Shown here: one piece after another, positions 37,834 through 47,008 of the stretch | How positions within the stretch are numbered: position 1 is the first letter of the stretch | How the letters are laid out: every line of letters starts with the position of its first letter | From: Polaribacter sp. NJDZ03 | GTDB taxonomy: Bacteria > Bacteroidota > Bacteroidia > Flavobacteriales > Flavobacteriaceae | NCBI RefSeq assembly: GCF_019263805.1 | Contig: NZ_CP079195.1 | Coordinates: forward strand, 2,405,001 to 2,469,000 | DNA: 64,000 bases | Direction: 5' to 3' | Program-made: the position numbers and the translations under genes | The notes under the pieces: generated by a model | Databases searched by the model: none | Seen by the model: only the letters and a program-made list of their open reading frames with translations | Told to the model about the DNA's origin: nothing

Positions 37834-40800
37834 ATGAAAACTATGTTTAAAAAAATTCCCATTATGAGTTCTAAAAAATTAAATTATTTAAATTTTAAAG
37901 GCACTTTTTTTATTGCGATGTTATTATTAACCAATTCTTTTTGGTCTCAAAAACTAAACCCTATTACCGATTATAAGAGCTACATAGAAAATGAAAAAGT
38001 TATTTCTGAAAACAAATTAGATACACATAGTTCGTTTACCTCTTTTACTTCAGAAAAAAAGGCGTTGTCAAATACAGAAACATATACACAGAGTTTAGAT
38101 GGTGATTGGAATTTTAAATGGGTAAAAAATCCTAAAGACAGATCGGTAACTTTTATGAATCCTGATGAAGATGTTACAGATTGGGAAACGATAAAAGTAC
38201 CTTCTAACTGGGAAGTAGAAGGTTTTGGAGTGCCTATTTATGTAAATCATCAATATGAATTTGCAGATTATAAAGCTCCCATAGCAGAAGATATGGAACT
38301 TATAAATGGAGTATACCCGAAAAACCCAGGTAATGTACCAGATAATTACAATCCGGTTGGTTCTTACAGAAGAACATTTAATGTGGCATCTAGCTGGGGC
38401 AATAAAGAAATGTTCTTACAGATAGGTGCAATGAAATCTGGTGGATTTGTCTGGATAAATGGCAAATATATTGGGTATTCTCAAGGGAGTAAATTACCAG
38501 CAGAATTTAATATTACCGAAGCAATAAAACCAGGAAAAAATACCATTGCAATACAAATTTTTAGATGGACGGATGGTTCATATTTAGAATGTCAGGATTT
38601 CTGGAGAATTAGCGGAATTGAACGTAGTGTTTATATTTATGCACAACCTAAAACACGTATTCAAGATATTGAAGTGAAATCGGTTTTAGATAATGCTTAC
38701 CAAACGGGTGTCTTTGAAGCAACGGTATCTTTAGAAAATCACACTTCAAAAAAACAAAAAGTTAGTATTCATTATAAAGTTTTAAATGATAAAAATAAAG
38801 TAGTTCTTTCTAATGAACTAAAAACAGATGTTTTAAACAGTAAAAAAGGTGTTGTTAATTTTAATGGATTAATTAATAATGTAAAACAATGGAGTGCAGA
38901 ACACCCAAACCTGTATACATTACTTGTTGAATTAAAAGATAAAAAAGGTAAAACGTTGGAAGTAATTCCACAAAAAATAGGTTTTAGATCTGTAGAAATT
39001 AAAAATGGATTGCTTTTGGTAAACGGGCAACGAATTACATTGAAAGGGGTAAATACACAAGAACATAACCCAGAAACGGGACATGTAGTGCCAGAATCTC
39101 AAATTTTAAGAGACATTCAACTTTGGAAAGAAAATAACATTAACGCAGTTCGTTTAAGCCATTATCCGCAACAAAGAAGATTTTATGAGTTGTGTGATGA
39201 ATACGGAATTTATGTTGTTGATGAAGCAAATATTGAGTCTCATGGTATGTATTATGGAGAGCATTCTTTGGCTAAAAAAGCAACTTGGGAAAATGCCCAT
39301 GTAGACAGAATGGTTAGAATGGTACAGCGTGATAAAAACCATGCATCGGTTATTATTTGGTCTATGGGAAATGAAGCTGGTAACGGTATTAATTTCTATG
39401 CTGGTTATAAAGCTATAAAAGCACAAGATGCTACAAAAAGACCTGTACAATATGAGCGACCATATAAAGAAGAAGATGGTAACATTTTAGATATGGATTG
39501 GAATACAGATATTATTGTTCCTCAATATCCGTCTCCAGCAACCTTTGAGTACATCGGAAAACATAAAACAGACAGACCTTTTATACCCAGTGAATATGCC
39601 CATGCAATGGGAAATAGTACTGGTAATTTTCAGGATTATTGGGATATTATTGAACAATATGATAATTTACAAGGAGGTTTTATCTGGGATTGGGTAGATC
39701 AATCTATTTGGAAAACAAATAGTAAAGGTGAAAAATATTATGCCTTTGGTGGTGATTATGGCGAAAATATGCCAACAGATAATTCTTTTTTAAACAACGG
39801 AATTGTGTTTCCAGACAGAACACCTCAACCTGCTTTATATGAAGTTAAAAAAGCGCATGAGTTTATCAACTTTAAAAATAGTGGCTATACCAAAAAAGAT
39901 CAATTAAGAATTTTTATAGAAAACTTATACGATTTTACAAATTTAAACGCATTTGATTTTATTGCAAAAATTAAAGCTGATGGAAAAGTTTTAAAAACAA
40001 TAAAAATTAATTATATAGATGTAGTACCACATATTGGTAAATTGGTAAGAGTAGATTTAAGCGATGTAAAATACACAGAAAACACAGAATATTTTCTTGA
40101 GATAAGTGCCTTAACAAAAGATACATGGGGAATTTTACCAAAAGGATTTGAAGTTGCACACGAGCAATTTAACCTAACCAAAAAGTATCAAAAAAGTGTT
40201 TCTGAAATTAAAAATTCAACAACATTAAACATCTATAAACAAGCAAACGGAATTAAGGTTTCTAATAATAATATAGACGTTTATTTTAGTAAAGATAAAG
40301 GAAGAATAACAACTTATAAATACAAAGGAAAAGAGTTGTTAAAAGAAGGAAAAGGGCCAAAACCTAATTTCTGGAGAGCCGTTACAGATAATGATTTTGG
40401 AAGCCAAATGCATATTAAAAATATAGAATGGAAAAAAGCTTCCTTATTTTCTAAAGTAGTAAAATTAGAGGTGTCTACCTTAGACAACGGTAGTGTGTTT
40501 TTAAATGTAGTTTATAAATTACCAGGCGTAGAAACTACATTTGTTTCTAAGTATACAATTTACGGAGACGGTGTTGTAAAAATAGATAATACCCTAAATA
40601 CTACAGAATATGGAGCAGATTTACCAAGAATTGGTATGAGCATGCAACTTTTAAAAGAATATGAAAATATGACTTTTTTAGGTAGAGGGCCTTGGGAAAA
40701 TTACCAAGACAGAAATAATGCAGCATTTGTAGCTATTTACCACTCTAAGGTAAAAAATCAATACGTACCTTATATTAGACCTCAAGAGAACGGCTACAAA

Positions 40801-41223
40801 ACAGATGTCCGTTGGGTTGCCTTAGCAAACACGAATAATACGGGTTTATTAGTTGTTGCAAATAACATTAAAAAAGGATTAGGTATTAGTGCTTTACACA
40901 TGCCAAATGAAGATTTTGATACTACTGCAGGATTATCTTATGGAGGAAACACTAAAATTAATAAAGAGTATCAAATAGATGGAATTCCAAAAATAAATGC
41001 TTCTAAACATACCATAGATATTAAAGAACAAGATTTAGTACAATTAAATATAGATTTAGCACAACGTGGTGTTGCTGGAGATGATAGTTGGTACTCTAAA
41101 CCACAAGAAAAATATTTAATTAAGGGCGATAAAAAACATAACTATAGTTTTTATTTAATTCCTTTTAAAAATAGTGATGAAGATGCTTTGATAGAAAAAA
41201 GCAAAATGTATATAGAAGAGTGA
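37834..41223 (+). CDS. Glycoside hydrolase family 2, beta-galactosidase (LacZ) type
   Basis: The 1129-residue secreted protein has a signal peptide (about 18-39; the true start may be Met11), the jelly-roll, Ig-like and TIM-barrel domains of GH2 and a C-terminal LacZ small-chain domain. The acid/base lies in WSMGNEAGNG (E514) and the nucleophile in PSEYAHAMGNS (E587); both are spaced as in LacZ. It should cleave beta-galactosides, or related glycosides, in the periplasm or at the surface. It is divergent from the GMC gene and convergent with the hybrid regulator. Confidence 0.92.
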   Translation: MKTMFKKIPIMSSKKLNYLNFKGTFFIAMLLLTNSFWSQKLNPITDYKSYIENEKVISENKLDTHSSFTSFTSEKKALSNTETYTQSLDGDWNFKWVKNPKDRSVTFMNPDEDVTDWETIKVPSNWEVEGFGVPIYVNHQYEFADYKAPIAEDMELINGVYPKNPGNVPDNYNPVGSYRRTFNVASSWGNKEMFLQIGAMKSGGFVWINGKYIGYSQGSKLPAEFNITEAIKPGKNTIAIQIFRWTDGSYLECQDFWRISGIERSVYIYAQPKTRIQDIEVKSVLDNAYQTGVFEATVSLENHTSKKQKVSIHYKVLNDKNKVVLSNELKTDVLNSKKGVVNFNGLINNVKQWSAEHPNLYTLLVELKDKKGKTLEVIPQKIGFRSVEIKNGLLLVNGQRITLKGVNTQEHNPETGHVVPESQILRDIQLWKENNINAVRLSHYPQQRRFYELCDEYGIYVVDEANIESHGMYYGEHSLAKKATWENAHVDRMVRMVQRDKNHASVIIWSMGNEAGNGINFYAGYKAIKAQDATKRPVQYERPYKEEDGNILDMDWNTDIIVPQYPSPATFEYIGKHKTDRPFIPSEYAHAMGNSTGNFQDYWDIIEQYDNLQGGFIWDWVDQSIWKTNSKGEKYYAFGGDYGENMPTDNSFLNNGIVFPDRTPQPALYEVKKAHEFINFKNSGYTKKDQLRIFIENLYDFTNLNAFDFIAKIKADGKVLKTIKINYIDVVPHIGKLVRVDLSDVKYTENTEYFLEISALTKDTWGILPKGFEVAHEQFNLTKKYQKSVSEIKNSTTLNIYKQANGIKVSNNNIDVYFSKDKGRITTYKYKGKELLKEGKGPKPNFWRAVTDNDFGSQMHIKNIEWKKASLFSKVVKLEVSTLDNGSVFLNVVYKLPGVETTFVSKYTIYGDGVVKIDNTLNTTEYGADLPRIGMSMQLLKEYENMTFLGRGPWENYQDRNNAAFVAIYHSKVKNQYVPYIRPQENGYKTDVRWVALANTNNTGLLVVANNIKKGLGISALHMPNEDFDTTAGLSYGGNTKINKEYQIDGIPKINASKHTIDIKEQDLVQLNIDLAQRGVAGDDSWYSKPQEKYLIKGDKKHNYSFYLIPFKNSDEDALIEKSKMYIEE

Positions 41224-41240
41224 TTTTATTATAAGAATAA

Positions 41241-41270
41241 AACTTCAAAGGCTTTAAAACCTTTGAAGTT
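41241..41270. terminator. Shared bidirectional terminator of the GH2 and HTCS genes
   Basis: AACTTCAAAGG (41241-41251) pairs with CCTTTGAAGTT (41260-41270), loop CTTTAAAA. It lies between the convergent genes. Confidence 0.8.
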
Positions 41271-41291
41271 TCATAAAATTATGTTTAAATA

Positions 41292-44200
41292 TTATTCGAA
41301 GTCTAATATATCTATGTTGTATTCTTTTAAATACGCTTCCATATCTTTAGATGCATTTGCCTTATTTTTAAACACCTTTGGGGTTAATTTAAATTGAGCT
41401 TTAAAACTTTTTGAAAAATACTTAGGGTTGTTAAAACCAACCATATAAGCAACTTCAGAAATATTGTAGCCACATTTAACCAACAAGACCACAGCTTTAT
41501 TTAAACGCGCCTGCCTAATGTAATCTATAAGACTTAAACCGGTTAACGAAGAACATTTTCTATACAAGCTAGAATGACTCATATTTAATTTATCTGCTAA
41601 TTCATCTACCTTAAAATTAGGATCATTTAAGCGTTCATTTACTATTTCATTAAAACTTTCTAAAAAGAGTTCATCTTGCGATTTTTCTATTTTTATTTTA
41701 GGACTATTAATTAGTTCTTTTCTATATTTAGAAATAATAGAGTCTTTTGAAGCAATAATATTATTAATTTTTAACAACAACTCATTTGAGTTAAAAGGCT
41801 TATTTATATACTCTATTGCACCCGTTTTTAAACCCGTAATTTTTGCTTGGGTAGAGTTTTTTGCTGTTAATAAAATTACAGGAATGTGTTTTGTTAAATT
41901 ATCTTTAGACAGCACTTCGCACATTTCTATACCATCCATTTCTGGCATCATTACATCACTAATTATTAAATCTGGTAAGTTATTTTTGGCTAAATAACAG
42001 CCTTCTCTACCATTTTCTGCCAGTATAACATTGTATTCTTCTAATAATAAATCTTGTAGAAAATTTTGCAACTCAAAATTATCTTCAACAACTAAAATTG
42101 TCTTTTTGGTTTTATTAATAGTACTTTTTACAACAGGTTCTTTTACCAAATTTGTTTCTATAGCAATAGGTTTATGAACTTCTTTTTTACTTGACGTAAT
42201 TTTTTCATCATCTGAATAAGAATCTTCAGAAACAGGTATCTTAAATGTAAAAGTGGTGCCTTCGTCTTTAGAACTATCTACTTTAATTCTTCCTTTATGT
42301 AAAGTCACCAATTCTTTGGTAAGTGCTAAACCTATTCCGGTACCTTTTGCTTCATTTTTATTACTAGATCTATAAAATAATTTAAAAATATCTTCTAGCT
42401 CATCTTTTGGAATTCCAATACCAGAATCTGATATAGAGATTTTTAATACTTCCTTTTTATTTATTGGTTTTACCGTTAATAAAATATTCCCTTCTTTAGG
42501 GGTGTATTTAAAAGAGTTTCCTAAAATGTTATATAAAATATGCTCCATCTTATCTTTATCGTACCAAGTATCTCCTATATTATTAGGGCAATTTATTGTA
42601 AAATCGATGTTTTTAATTCTTGCTAATTCTTTAAAGGATAAAGAAACCTGATCTATGTTTTCTTTTAAATTATTTTGAGTAACCGAAAGTTTTAACCTGT
42701 TTAAATCTTTATTTCTAACCAAAGTTAAATCTCTGGCAATTCTAGATAACCTACTCGCATTATTTGCAATAATCTTTAGGCGTTCTTTAAGTAGAAGATC
42801 TCCATTTTGTGCTGCCCTTTCTAACATATTATCTATTGGCCCAAGAATTAAAGTTATTGGCGTTTGAATTTCATGAGACATTTTGGTAAAGAAATTCATT
42901 TTTGCTTTATTAAACTCCTTTTCTTGTCGTCTGCTAATTTTATTTATCAATAATTTTCGTCTTATTAAAACCCATTTAGACACTATAAATATGATTACAA
43001 ATAAAATTAATAAATAAAAGAGATAAGCATAAGAGTTTTGCCAAAATGGTGGTGATATAGTAATTGTAATTTGCTTATGTAACTCTTGTAATGGCTGGTT
43101 AATTTCATTGGCCTTAATTTCAAAAATGTAGTTACCAGAAGGTATATTTGTATAGGTTGCAGAAACTTCTGAGTAGGTAGATTTCCATTCTTTATCAAAA
43201 TCTTTTAACCGATAAGAATAGTTATAATTTGGGTTAATAATATTACCAATAGCTGCAAATTGAATGGTAAAAGAAGATTGATTGTATTTTAAATCTAAAT
43301 GATCAACATTAAAAATTTCCGAAGTTATTTGTTCGGGAATAATTTGTTTTGCAGGTTTGTTTAAAATATCAATACTAGTAATAAATAAATGTGGCTCTAT
43401 AGTTTTTTTGACTGATGATCTTTCTAATTTTTTAGGATTAAAAAAATTAATTCCTTTTGCTCCTCCAAAATAAATTTGTCCCTCTTTATCTTTAAAACCA
43501 CTTCTTAATATATAAGGTTCTTCTTGAAAGCCTTCGGATGAATAATAAGATGTTACCTCTTTTTTCTCTGTATTAAAATGATGAACACCCTGAAAAGAAC
43601 TCAACCATAAATTGGTTGAATCATCTGCTTCTATCGCCGAAAAAGTATGTGTTTTATTTGGAAACAAATTCTTAAACTCATAAAAAGTAGCTGTTTTTGA
43701 ATTGAATAATTTAAGCTCAAAGTTCTGGTTGATAAACCAAATTTCTCCCTCTTTACCTAAACTCATATCTATAATTCTAGGCAGCGTATTCTCATCTTTA
43801 TCAACATAATGCGTAAATGTAGATTGTACTAAATCTTTACTATTTTCATTAAACTTATAAAGACCTCCATTTTGTTGACCCAACCAAATATTATTATCGT
43901 GATCTTCTATAATACTTTCTACAACAACCCCATTTAAAGCATCTTGCTTATTATTAAAACTTGCTAATAATTTTTCATTTTTAGAATATATATTTAAAGA
44001 TACAGTAGAACCTGCCCAAATACGCCCCTTAGAGTCTTTAAATACAATTCTAACATCTTTTCCCTTTTGGTTAAGCTTGTTTATTACAGGTATTTTTGAA
44101 AATAAGGCTGTTTTAGCATCAAATTTCCAAAGTCCATTTCTATAAGTTCCTAACCAAAGGTTTGCATTTTCATCTTCTGTAATAGATTGAATATAAAAAT

Positions 44201-45383
44201 TGTTATCAATATTATTAAAATATTCTTTTGCCTTTTTATTTGCTTCAAGTCTAGTTAATCCATTACCATCTGTACCAATCCATAAGGTTTCTTTTTTACT
44301 CTTATAAATACTTAAAACTCTAATAGGAGTGCTAGAAATAGAACCTTTATGGTAATTAACGTTTTTATTTTCTTTTGGAATTACATTTGCGTGACCATGA
44401 TTGGTTACCAACCAAATATTTTGTTGCAAATCTTCGCTAATATTCATTATAGTATTACTACTAATAGAAAAATGATTAGGAAACTTATTCTTATAAACTA
44501 CAATTTTACCTGTTTTGCTATTAATTTTATACAAACCACCACCGTCTGTACCACACCAAATAAAACCATTTGAATCATAAAAAATACTAATAAAGAATTC
44601 CTTTGCAATTCCTTTTGTTTTTCCATTTAAAAAACTGTCTTGTATAAATATTTTTCGCTTTACATCGTACACAAATAAACCATGCGCCTCCGTACCCATC
44701 CAAAGTTTACCTTTGTAATCTGCCTCTAAAATAATTTTCCCTGGATATCCGGTATAATCTCCAATAATTTCTTCTAAACGTTTCGTTTTTAGAGAATAGT
44801 TAAAAACTTTTCCATTATAAGTACTTATAAAAAACTCTGTTTCTCCATCAAAATCTATATTTGAAATTCGTTTTTCAGATTTATTGGTATTTAGAATTGT
44901 ACAAATATATACTGCTTGGTTCTTATAAATAGTGTATATTTTTCCTGAAGTTGTGGCTATTAAAAGTCCTTTTTTTATTGGTTTTATAATTTCTATAGAT
45001 TCCTCTATTAAATAATCTAAAGTAGTAAAAATACCTTTTCTAGAGTTGTATTTAGCTAAAAGACCATTGCTAGTTTTTATCCAAATATTATTATAGTAAT
45101 CCGTACAAATTTGATGTATTCTATCGTTTTTTTCTATTTCTGAAAAAATTTCTTTTTTATCAATAAAATTATAAGAATAGCCATTGTATCTTAAGATTCC
45201 AGAACCACTAGACATCCAAATATTACCTATAGAGTCGTGTGCAATTTCACCGATATCAATTTTTTTATTTTTATAAAAAGGACTTATGTGTTTTATATTC
45301 AAATTACTTTGCCCATTTACACGAACAACAGCGCCAATTATTAACAAAACTAGAAGGAAAAAAAATCGCTTCTTATAACTCAT
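41292..45383 (-). CDS. Hybrid two-component system regulator (HTCS)
   Basis: The 1363-residue protein contains a signal peptide, a periplasmic beta-propeller sensor of Reg_prop repeats (about 30-690, with many NIWLG- or LWIGT-type motifs), a Y_Y_Y domain (about 700-770), a membrane helix (about 784-808), a histidine kinase with the H-box KMSHEIQTP (about 834), an ATPase domain, a receiver domain (DVMMPEMDG, Asp about 1143) and an AraC-type HTH at the C-terminus (about 1250-1350). HTCS proteins sense glycan fragments in the periplasm and switch on PULs. The gene is divergent from the GH109-susC-susD genes, and direct repeats upstream of those (45451-45478) are candidate binding sites. Confidence 0.95.
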   Translation of the reverse strand: MSYKKRFFFLLVLLIIGAVVRVNGQSNLNIKHISPFYKNKKIDIGEIAHDSIGNIWMSSGSGILRYNGYSYNFIDKKEIFSEIEKNDRIHQICTDYYNNIWIKTSNGLLAKYNSRKGIFTTLDYLIEESIEIIKPIKKGLLIATTSGKIYTIYKNQAVYICTILNTNKSEKRISNIDFDGETEFFISTYNGKVFNYSLKTKRLEEIIGDYTGYPGKIILEADYKGKLWMGTEAHGLFVYDVKRKIFIQDSFLNGKTKGIAKEFFISIFYDSNGFIWCGTDGGGLYKINSKTGKIVVYKNKFPNHFSISSNTIMNISEDLQQNIWLVTNHGHANVIPKENKNVNYHKGSISSTPIRVLSIYKSKKETLWIGTDGNGLTRLEANKKAKEYFNNIDNNFYIQSITEDENANLWLGTYRNGLWKFDAKTALFSKIPVINKLNQKGKDVRIVFKDSKGRIWAGSTVSLNIYSKNEKLLASFNNKQDALNGVVVESIIEDHDNNIWLGQQNGGLYKFNENSKDLVQSTFTHYVDKDENTLPRIIDMSLGKEGEIWFINQNFELKLFNSKTATFYEFKNLFPNKTHTFSAIEADDSTNLWLSSFQGVHHFNTEKKEVTSYYSSEGFQEEPYILRSGFKDKEGQIYFGGAKGINFFNPKKLERSSVKKTIEPHLFITSIDILNKPAKQIIPEQITSEIFNVDHLDLKYNQSSFTIQFAAIGNIINPNYNYSYRLKDFDKEWKSTYSEVSATYTNIPSGNYIFEIKANEINQPLQELHKQITITISPPFWQNSYAYLFYLLILFVIIFIVSKWVLIRRKLLINKISRRQEKEFNKAKMNFFTKMSHEIQTPITLILGPIDNMLERAAQNGDLLLKERLKIIANNASRLSRIARDLTLVRNKDLNRLKLSVTQNNLKENIDQVSLSFKELARIKNIDFTINCPNNIGDTWYDKDKMEHILYNILGNSFKYTPKEGNILLTVKPINKKEVLKISISDSGIGIPKDELEDIFKLFYRSSNKNEAKGTGIGLALTKELVTLHKGRIKVDSSKDEGTTFTFKIPVSEDSYSDDEKITSSKKEVHKPIAIETNLVKEPVVKSTINKTKKTILVVEDNFELQNFLQDLLLEEYNVILAENGREGCYLAKNNLPDLIISDVMMPEMDGIEMCEVLSKDNLTKHIPVILLTAKNSTQAKITGLKTGAIEYINKPFNSNELLLKINNIIASKDSIISKYRKELINSPKIKIEKSQDELFLESFNEIVNERLNDPNFKVDELADKLNMSHSSLYRKCSSLTGLSLIDYIRQARLNKAVVLLVKCGYNISEVAYMVGFNNPKYFSKSFKAQFKLTPKVFKNKANASKDMEAYLKEYNIDILDFE

Positions 45384-45450
45384 ATTTTTTTTATTATGGG
45401 GGATAATATTCCATAAAGATATTCTTTATTTTATAAAAGTCTTTTCTTAG

Positions 45451-45582
45451 ATTAAGATTATATAGGTATTAAGATTATTCATAAAAGTATACTTATCAGT
45501 CAAAAATTGAATTTTGACTGTAAATAACGCCTTATTTGGCTGAAAAAATATAGTTAAGATACTCTTAAAAAAACCATATTTG
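45451..45582 (+). promoter_or_regulatory. Putative HTCS operator and promoter region
   Basis: ATTAAGATTAT is present twice in direct orientation (45451-45461 and 45468-45478, 17 bp apart), and GTTAAGAT recurs near 45553. A palindrome of CAGTCAAAA (45497-45505) and TTTTGACTG (45512-45520) lies between, and CATATTTG (45575-45582) is a near match to the -7 element of the downstream gene. Confidence 0.5.
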
Positions 45583-45610
45583 TACAGTATAACTTTAACA
45601 TTGTGTAAAC

Positions 45611-46981
45611 ATGGAATCAAATTCAAGAAGATCTTTTATAAAAAAAGCAGCAATAGCAACAGCAGGATTATCAATATTACCAGGTGTATCATTTGGTGCA
45701 GATTTTAATTTAAAAAAAGATAAATTAAAAATTGCTTTTATAGGTGTAGGCTTAAGAGGAACAAATCACTTAAACAATGCACTACAAAGAAAAGATATTG
45801 AAATTGTGGCTATTTGTGATTTAGACCAAAAGAGAATAGACATGTCTTTAGAGTTAATTAAAAAAGCAGGTAAAAAAGCTCCAGAAGTATTTGGTAAAGA
45901 TGATTACGACTATAAAAACCTTCTAGCTTTAAAAGAAATTGATGCTGTAATTATAGCTACACCTTGGTTATGGCATACAAAAATGGCAGTAGATTCTATG
46001 AAGGCTGGTAAATATACAGGCTTAGAAGTATCTGCAGCAAATACATTAGAAGAATGTTGGGACCTGGTAAACACACATGAGGAAACAGGATCTCATTTAA
46101 TGATTTTAGAAAATGTTAACTATAGAAGAGATGTACTTGCCGTTTTAAATATGGTAAAACAAAATGTTTTTGGTGAATTATTACATTTTACATGTGGCTA
46201 TCAACACGATTTAAGAGGGGTAAAATTAAACGATGGAAAATCTGCTTATGGAAAAGGTGTAGAATTTGGTGAGAAAGGTATTTCTGAATCTGCTTGGAGA
46301 ACACAACATTCTTTATTAAGAAATGCAGATGTGTATCCTACACATGGTTTAGGTCCTGTAGCAGTTATGGCAGATATAAATAGAGGTAATAGAATGGTCT
46401 CTTTAACATCTCACGCTACCAAAGCTATTGGATTAAATAAATATATTGTTGATAATGGCGGAAAAGACCACCCGAATGCAAAATTAAAGTGGAAACAAGG
46501 TGATATTATTACCTCTACTATAGAAACTTCTAATGGAGAAACCATTATAGTAACACACAACGTAAATACACCACATCCATATTCATTAGGCTTTAAAGTA
46601 CAGGGGGTACAAGGCTTAACAGATTTTGATTACCACACACAAAGAATCCATGTAGAAGGAACAACCAAAGGACATGGTTGGGAAGGTATGGATGCTTGGT
46701 TTGAAAAATACGATCACCCATTATGGAAAAAATATGGAGATTCTGCAACCGAAGCTGGCCATGGAGGAATTGACTTTTTTGTATTAAATGCCTTTGTAGA
46801 ATCTGCTAAAGAAAATATTGCACCACCAATGGATGCTTATGATGCCGCAGCTTGGAGTGCAATTACTCCATTATCTGAATTATCTATAGAAAACAATGGT
46901 GAACCTCAAGATTTCCCAGACTTTACAAGAGGAACTTGGATAAAAAGAAAACCTTATAACTGGATTAAAGAAAACTATTAA
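45611..46981 (+). CDS. Gfo/Idh/MocA family oxidoreductase, GH109-like
   Basis: The 456-residue protein has a Tat signal (RRSFIKKAAIATAG, about 6-30) and an NAD-binding Rossmann domain (KIAFIGVGLRGTNHL). The segments EFGEKGISESAWRTQHSL and YPTHGLGPVAVMADINRGNR match GH109 alpha-N-acetylgalactosaminidases, which use NAD+ in a redox-assisted hydrolysis. It should act in the periplasm on alpha-linked GalNAc or a related sugar. It is the first gene of the PUL operon (27 bp before susC). Confidence 0.85.
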   Translation: MESNSRRSFIKKAAIATAGLSILPGVSFGADFNLKKDKLKIAFIGVGLRGTNHLNNALQRKDIEIVAICDLDQKRIDMSLELIKKAGKKAPEVFGKDDYDYKNLLALKEIDAVIIATPWLWHTKMAVDSMKAGKYTGLEVSAANTLEECWDLVNTHEETGSHLMILENVNYRRDVLAVLNMVKQNVFGELLHFTCGYQHDLRGVKLNDGKSAYGKGVEFGEKGISESAWRTQHSLLRNADVYPTHGLGPVAVMADINRGNRMVSLTSHATKAIGLNKYIVDNGGKDHPNAKLKWKQGDIITSTIETSNGETIIVTHNVNTPHPYSLGFKVQGVQGLTDFDYHTQRIHVEGTTKGHGWEGMDAWFEKYDHPLWKKYGDSATEAGHGGIDFFVLNAFVESAKENIAPPMDAYDAAAWSAITPLSELSIENNGEPQDFPDFTRGTWIKRKPYNWIKENY

Positions 46982-47008
46982 TCAAAAATCAACTAAAACC
47001 AATCTTAT

